Source of the DNA: Paenibacillus sp. FSL H3-0469
Lineage (GTDB): Bacteria > Bacillota > Bacilli > Paenibacillales > Paenibacillaceae
DNA: 64,000 nt
Direction: 5' to 3'
Assembly (NCBI RefSeq): GCF_038051945.1
Contig: NZ_CP150302.1
Location: forward strand, 6,076,001-6,140,000
Below, piece by piece: positions 59,839-64,000 of the stretch. Within the stretch, counting starts at the first letter, position 1; every line of letters starts with the position of its first letter. The notes beneath the pieces are model-generated. The model was not told the DNA's origin and ran no database searches. It saw only the letters and a list, made by a program, of their open reading frames with translations. The translations under genes were made by a program, and so were the position numbers.

Positions 59839-60831
59839 ATGGCAGTTACAACGTACTATGAACAGGATGCAGAGCTTAGCGTATTGAAAGGAAAGACAAT
59901 TGCGGTAATCGGGTACGGTAGCCAAGGACATGCCCAGGCACAGAACCTGCGTGACAGTGGTCTTCAGGTGATAATCGGACTGCGTGAAGGCAAATCGTTC
60001 GAAGCTGCCAAGAATGACGGTTTTGAAGTATTGTCTGTAGCAGAAGCGGTATCCCGTGCAGATGTGGTGCAGATCCTGATGCCGGACGAAACACAGGCCT
60101 CTGTATATAAGAACGATATCGAACCGAACCTTAAGAATGGTGCGGCTCTGATGTTCTCCCACGGCTTCAACGTACATTTCGGCCAAATCGTAGCTCCTAA
60201 GGATGCCGATGTGCTGCTGGTAGCTCCTAAATCCCCGGGACACATGGTTCGCCGTACTTATGTGGAAGGCTTCGGCGTTCCCGGCCTGATCGCTATTGAG
60301 CAAGATGCAACCGGCAATGCACAGGCTATCGGTCTGGCGTATGCCAAAGGCATCGGCTGTACCCGTGCCGGAGTGATCGAGACCTCGTTCCGTGAAGAGA
60401 CGGAAACGGATCTGTTCGGTGAACAGGCTGTCCTCTGCGGCGGTGTGTCCGAACTGATCAAGGCTGGCTTCGAGACATTGACTGAAGCCGGATATGCTCC
60501 TGAGATGGCTTACTTCGAGTGCTTGCATGAGCTGAAGCTGATCGTTGACATGGTATATGAAGGCGGATTGTCCAGCATGCGCGATTCCATCAGTAACACT
60601 GCGGAATACGGTGACTATGTAACTGGACCACGCATCATTACTGCTGAGACCAAGAAAGCAATGAAAGAAGTACTGTCCGATATTCAGCAAGGTAAATTCG
60701 CCCGCGACTTTATCCTTGAGAACCAATCCGGCCGTGCCTTCCTGACCGCTACCCGCCGCAACGAAGCCGCTCATCCGGTAGAAGTGGTCGGCAGCCAGCT
60801 GCGTGAAATGATGCACTGGATTAAGAAATAG
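59839..60831 (+). CDS. ilvC: Ketol-acid reductoisomerase (NADP+)
   Basis: Converts acetolactate or acetohydroxybutyrate to the dihydroxy acid, the second step of branched-chain amino acid synthesis. The 330-residue class I enzyme has AVIGYGSQGHAQAQNLRDSG (NADPH binding), VLLVAPKSPGHMVRRTYVEG, then the metal-binding region TDLFGEQAVLCGGVSELI and the C-terminal knotted domain. ATG 59839 is preceded by AAAGGAGG at ideal spacing; an in-frame TTG six bases upstream is less likely. Confidence 0.97.
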   Translation: MAVTTYYEQDAELSVLKGKTIAVIGYGSQGHAQAQNLRDSGLQVIIGLREGKSFEAAKNDGFEVLSVAEAVSRADVVQILMPDETQASVYKNDIEPNLKNGAALMFSHGFNVHFGQIVAPKDADVLLVAPKSPGHMVRRTYVEGFGVPGLIAIEQDATGNAQAIGLAYAKGIGCTRAGVIETSFREETETDLFGEQAVLCGGVSELIKAGFETLTEAGYAPEMAYFECLHELKLIVDMVYEGGLSSMRDSISNTAEYGDYVTGPRIITAETKKAMKEVLSDIQQGKFARDFILENQSGRAFLTATRRNEAAHPVEVVGSQLREMMHWIKK

Positions 60832-60866
60832 AGTCATATACTTACTAAATACAATGAACCATAGAT

Positions 60867-60911
60867 AACCCTCAGATGCGGCCGTAATTTTGCGGGCCGC
60901 ATTTGAGGGTT
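60867..60911 (+). promoter_or_regulatory. 17 bp hairpin between ilvC and leuA
   Basis: AACCCTCAGATGCGGCC (60867-60883) pairs with GGCCGCATTTGAGGGTT (60895-60911), 17 base pairs including one G-U, with an 11-base loop. Only TTT follows, so termination would be weak. It lies 28 bases before the leuA start and could lower read-through or mark an RNA processing point. Confidence 0.65.
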
Positions 60912-60939
60912 TATGGACAATCTTCAGGAGGTGCTCAGC

Positions 60940-62481
60940 ATGCGGAAAATTTATGTGTTCGACACGACGCTGCGTGACGGAGAGCAGTCGCCGGGTGTGA
61001 ACCTCAATACGCGTGAGAAGGTAGAAATCGCTTATCAGCTGGAGAAGCTGGGAATTGACCGGATGGAGGCAGGCTTCCCTGCCGCTTCGCCGGGGGATCT
61101 GGCTGCGGTGAATGCAGTAGCCAGAGCGGTCAAGAATGTCACTGTAATCGGTCTGTCGCGTTCCAGAGAGAGCGATATTGATGCGGTCAAGGAAGCGCTG
61201 CAGGGGGCACAGGACCCATGCATTCATATTTTCCTGGCAACCTCGCCGATACACCGTCAGCATAAGCTGCGCATGGAGAAGTCACAGGTGCTGGAAACGG
61301 CACAATCGGCGATCCGCTATGCTAAGAAGTATTTTCCCAAGCTGGAATTCTCCCTGGAGGACGCCGGACGCACCGAGCGTGAATTCATGGCCGAAATGGT
61401 CTCCATGGCGATCCGTGAGGGTGCGAATGTAGTAAATATTCCAGATACAGTCGGTTACTTGAATCCGGCGGAATATGGAGCCATCTTTAAATTCCTGAAG
61501 GATACGGTGCCGGATATCGAGCGGGTACAGCTTAGCGCCCATTGTCATAATGATCTGGGGATGGCTACTGCCAATACCCTCGCTGCCATTCAGAATGGTG
61601 CAGACCAGATTGAGGGGACAATTAACGGGATCGGGGAACGTGCCGGCAATACAGCGATTGAAGAGGTCGCTCTGGCGCTTGAGACCCGCAGTGAATATTT
61701 CGGTGCCAAGACCTCTCTGGTCCTGTCCGAAATCTCCCGTACCAGCCGTCTCGTCAGCAAGCTGACAGGAATGGTTGTTCCGGGCAACAAGGCGATTGTC
61801 GGCGCCAATGCTTTCGCCCATGAATCCGGGATTCATCAGGATGGCATGCTGAAGGAGAAGACCACTTATGAGATTATGACGCCCGAAACGATTGGCCTCA
61901 AAGAAAGTAAGCTGGTGCTTGGCAAGCATTCCGGCCGTCACGCTTTCCGCGATAAGCTGAGTGATCTGGGCTATGACATTTCTGAGGAAGAGGTCAATGC
62001 CGCTTTTGCCAAATTCAAGGATCTCGCAGATAAGAAAAAGGAAGTCTCGGACGAGGATATCCTAGCGCTTCTGGAAGAGAAGCTGATCGATACGCCGGAG
62101 ACCTTCAGCCTGCAGACGATCTATGTTACGTATGGCAATGAGGCTACTCCAACCGCTAAGGTGATTATTCACGGCCAGGACCCGCAGCCGATTGTGGCGG
62201 TTGCCGAAGGCAACGGATCGGTCGACGCAATCTACAATGCCATTGACCAGGCTACAGGGGAAGAAGTCACACTTGGCGATTACTCGATCAAAGCCGTCAG
62301 TAGAGGTAAGGATGCTCAGGGTGAGGTACATGTCGTGCTCTCGCAAGGCGAGGTTGCTGCGCAGGGCCGCGGACTTAGCACCGATATTCTGGAAGCGAGT
62401 GCCAGAGCCTACCTGGATGCACTGAACAAGCTGATTGAGAAGCGCAAGACCTACACCAAGCGTGAGCATGCCAATCTCTAA
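60940..62481 (+). CDS. leuA: 2-isopropylmalate synthase
   Basis: Condenses acetyl-CoA with 2-ketoisovalerate, the first committed step of leucine synthesis. The 513-residue protein has the HMGL-like TIM barrel (VFDTTLRDGEQSPGVNLNT, then SAHCHNDLGMATANTLAAI, GTINGIGERAGNTAIEEV), a linker and a C-terminal LeuA regulatory (leucine feedback) domain. ATG 60940 has AGGAGGTG upstream; the frame extends nine codons further, within the sequence after the hairpin, without a site. Last gene of the operon in this window; leuB, leuC and leuD do not follow. Confidence 0.96.
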   Translation: MRKIYVFDTTLRDGEQSPGVNLNTREKVEIAYQLEKLGIDRMEAGFPAASPGDLAAVNAVARAVKNVTVIGLSRSRESDIDAVKEALQGAQDPCIHIFLATSPIHRQHKLRMEKSQVLETAQSAIRYAKKYFPKLEFSLEDAGRTEREFMAEMVSMAIREGANVVNIPDTVGYLNPAEYGAIFKFLKDTVPDIERVQLSAHCHNDLGMATANTLAAIQNGADQIEGTINGIGERAGNTAIEEVALALETRSEYFGAKTSLVLSEISRTSRLVSKLTGMVVPGNKAIVGANAFAHESGIHQDGMLKEKTTYEIMTPETIGLKESKLVLGKHSGRHAFRDKLSDLGYDISEEEVNAAFAKFKDLADKKKEVSDEDILALLEEKLIDTPETFSLQTIYVTYGNEATPTAKVIIHGQDPQPIVAVAEGNGSVDAIYNAIDQATGEEVTLGDYSIKAVSRGKDAQGEVHVVLSQGEVAAQGRGLSTDILEASARAYLDALNKLIEKRKTYTKREHANL

Positions 62482-62492
62482 TTCAGTTATAT

Positions 62493-62545
62493 AAAAGAAG
62501 CCTCCCTGGACCAGTACGATTGGTCCGGGGCGGCTTCTTTTTTTG
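62493..62545 (+). terminator. Intrinsic terminator after leuA
   Basis: AAAAGAAGCC and GGCTTCTTTT pair, with an inner CCTGGACCA/TGGTCCGGG stem, followed by seven or more T. Confidence 0.9.
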
Positions 62546-62944
62546 TTCAAAAATTTGCTGAAATTTTTTTGCGCTGAGAATTTTGGTTTTGAATCCAGTT
62601 ATAGAGGATTTGAAACAAGTTTTTGAATGAAAAGAATGAACAAGATGAGTCGAAAAAATGAAAAATAGTTCATAATCCAAGGCTGATTCCTCATTATCTG
62701 CGTTTGAAACCACTTTTTTGTCGATAAAAATATTTTATTTTTAAGTTATCTATGATTTATCTCATAATCTGTTCAGAAATTGTTCAGAGGCGGGATGTAA
62801 AGTTACGAAAGTACAGTAAAAGCAAAAATTGAAGGCCCACATACATACTAGCGACAGGGGGACGATCGGGAAGAAGCAGGCGGGGAATGGTAATTGCGAC
62901 GCTGGAACAATCATTTTGCAGAAAGAGAGAGAGGTTATAATGAT
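62546..62944. other. AT-rich upstream region of the adhesin gene
   Basis: A gap of about 400 bases, AT-rich in its first 250. It contains two TTCAGA direct repeats (CTGTTCAGAAATTGTTCAGAGG near 62770-62790). No promoter pair or other element can be assigned with confidence. Confidence 0.4.
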
Positions 62945-64000
62945 ATGAAGAAAAAGACGATAGGCGCCTGGTTGGTTGTTGTAATGCTGATTACACAGTT
63001 TGCCAACGGTTTCGGGTTCATGACGAAGGTTAAGGCGGATGGGACGGAGATAACAGATCCACTAATTACAAGTGTGACTATGTCAGTCTATGATAATGGT
63101 GTTCCTGTAACGGATGTTGTCTACAAGCAGGGGGCTGAAGTCAAGCTGACTTATAATTGGGAGCTTCCCGATAACCATAATTATAAAGGGGGAGATACTT
63201 ACTCCTTTGATTTGCCTGATAAATTTGTACTCGCTTCAGATATTAAAAATGTAGCACTTGTAGCGGATGGAATGAATTTGGGATCCTTTGATGTACTTAA
63301 AGGCAGCCCGAATAAGGTTGTAATGACTTTGGGCAATGATGTTGATAAATTCTTCGGAGTGCATGGTTCCTTTACAATTAAAACCTCCTTTGATATGAGC
63401 AAATTCACCGAAACAACAGTACAGACGATTGTCTTCCCTGTAGACGGCGGCAATCAGACCGTTACTATTACTTTCGAGCCTAAGGTAGACTCGACAATCT
63501 CTAAACGCGGTGTTCCTAAAGGAACTAACGCAAATAATGTAAATGCTAAACAAATTGTTTGGAGTGTCGATGTAAATAAAGTATTGGACAGTGTCTATGG
63601 AGCTAATGTCCTTGATACTATTCCTGCAGGTCTTACTTTGACTAATCCACTGGATGTTAAAGTATATGATCTGAATGTGAAACTAGACGGATCAGTTACA
63701 CAGGGGTCAGAAATTTCAAACTCCAGGTATTCAGTTACGACTCCTTCGGGTGATCTGAAGGTCGCATTTAATGAATCGCCAATCACAAGCGCTTATCGTG
63801 TTCAGTTCACTACCGATATTACAGATACAACTAAAAAAAGCTTTACAAATAATGCTTCTTTCAGTGGAACAAACTTACCAGCTGTTTCTGCATCATCAAC
63901 AGTCAATGTTACTAGAGGGGCCTATCTTGACAAAAAATCAGCTGATTATAAGTCCGCAACTCAGGTAACTTACTGGGAGATCAATTATAACTATAACGAG
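62945..64000 (+). CDS. Large surface adhesin, N-terminal part (runs off the window)
   Basis: An open frame of at least 352 codons continuing beyond the window. It begins with an export signal (MKKKTIGAWLVVVMLITQFA) followed by an adhesin-like region with no Cys. TSVTMSVYDNGVPVTDVVYK then YNWELPDNHNYKGGDTYSFD is typical of bacterial collagen- or fibrinogen-binding (Cna/SdrG-type) ligand domains, with a second domain that reads TNANNVNAKQIVWSVDVNKV. Later Cna_B repeats and an LPXTG anchor are expected but out of view. AGAGAGAGGTT precedes the ATG. GC content is visibly lower than in the neighbouring genes. Confidence 0.75.
   Translation, partial: MKKKTIGAWLVVVMLITQFANGFGFMTKVKADGTEITDPLITSVTMSVYDNGVPVTDVVYKQGAEVKLTYNWELPDNHNYKGGDTYSFDLPDKFVLASDIKNVALVADGMNLGSFDVLKGSPNKVVMTLGNDVDKFFGVHGSFTIKTSFDMSKFTETTVQTIVFPVDGGNQTVTITFEPKVDSTISKRGVPKGTNANNVNAKQIVWSVDVNKVLDSVYGANVLDTIPAGLTLTNPLDVKVYDLNVKLDGSVTQGSEISNSRYSVTTPSGDLKVAFNESPITSAYRVQFTTDITDTTKKSFTNNASFSGTNLPAVSASSTVNVTRGAYLDKKSADYKSATQVTYWEINYNYNE

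Noticed and set aside
59803..61263. 486-codon open frame on the minus strand across ilvC and leuA
   Set aside because: It is opposite two certain genes, has no ribosome binding site and no recognisable domain.

Overview
The window looks like a piece of a Paenibacillus (Paenibacillaceae, Bacillota) chromosome. The evidence is a moderately high GC content, strong AGGAGG-type ribosome binding sites with some TTG, GTG and ATT starts, a GerA-type spore germination operon, a SigM-type ECF sigma factor with a YhdL-like anti-sigma factor, the Gram-positive MnmL/MnmM (YtqA/YtqB) pair, the infC-rpmI-rplT operon with a terminator-type leader, a NupNOPQ-type nucleoside transporter, and a T-box-controlled ilvB-ilvH-ilvC-leuA operon. 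The genus is an inference; no rRNA or tRNA gene is present. Most of the window is ordinary core genome.

Layout. 1-8.6 kb: end of cobyric acid synthase, a YnfA membrane protein, a chemoreceptor, a queuosine-precursor transporter behind a preQ1-I riboswitch, a proline-type peptidase, a secreted glucose/sorbosone-dehydrogenase-like lipoprotein, an SDR enzyme, an acetyltransferase, an HxlR regulator and a YqkE-like protein. 8.6-11.8 kb: an RtcB RNA ligase and an AAA+ ATPase two bases apart, preceded by a promoter, a 30-codon ORF, hairpins and an intrinsic terminator. 11.8-13.4 kb: a tandem array of palindromic repeats split by an IS3-family element. 13.5-24 kb: SigM-like sigma/anti-sigma pair, an orphan Imm11-like protein, phosphoesterase, GNAT, HAD, ApbE, TetR, SGNH hydrolase, glycosyltransferase and DsbA/FrnE-like genes. 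24.7-33.3 kb, all on the minus strand: oleate hydratase and TetR regulator, two unknown genes, a RluA pseudouridine synthase and the germination receptor operon. 33.5-39.8 kb: RecQ, a B12-binding radical SAM protein, and a GNAT, nucleotidyltransferase and P-loop kinase group. 40-50 kb: lipase-like hydrolase, mannose-6-phosphate isomerase, mnmL-mnmM, trmB, lipid glycosyltransferase with PAP2 phosphatase, a membrane glycosyltransferase and infC-rpmI-rplT. 50-64 kb: thioesterase, nupNOPQ, a Gly/Tyr-rich small protein, GNAT, the branched-chain amino acid operon, and the start of a large cell-wall adhesin.

The most unusual signal is a dispersed family of hairpin repeats with a 51-52 bp period (about 11.8, 13.3, 24.5, 37.3 and 39.9 kb). 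The stem arms vary in a compensatory way around a conserved GAAAA-type loop, and every copy points the same way. The IS3-family element sits inside one array: removing its 1391 bp plus one CATT duplication restores the exact 52 bp spacing. Other RNA-level features worth attention are the preQ1-I riboswitch on the transporter gene, the leader before rtcB, the T-box with a probable CTC (Leu) specifier, the infC leader with an ATT start codon, and two strong hairpins between ilvH/ilvC and ilvC/leuA.
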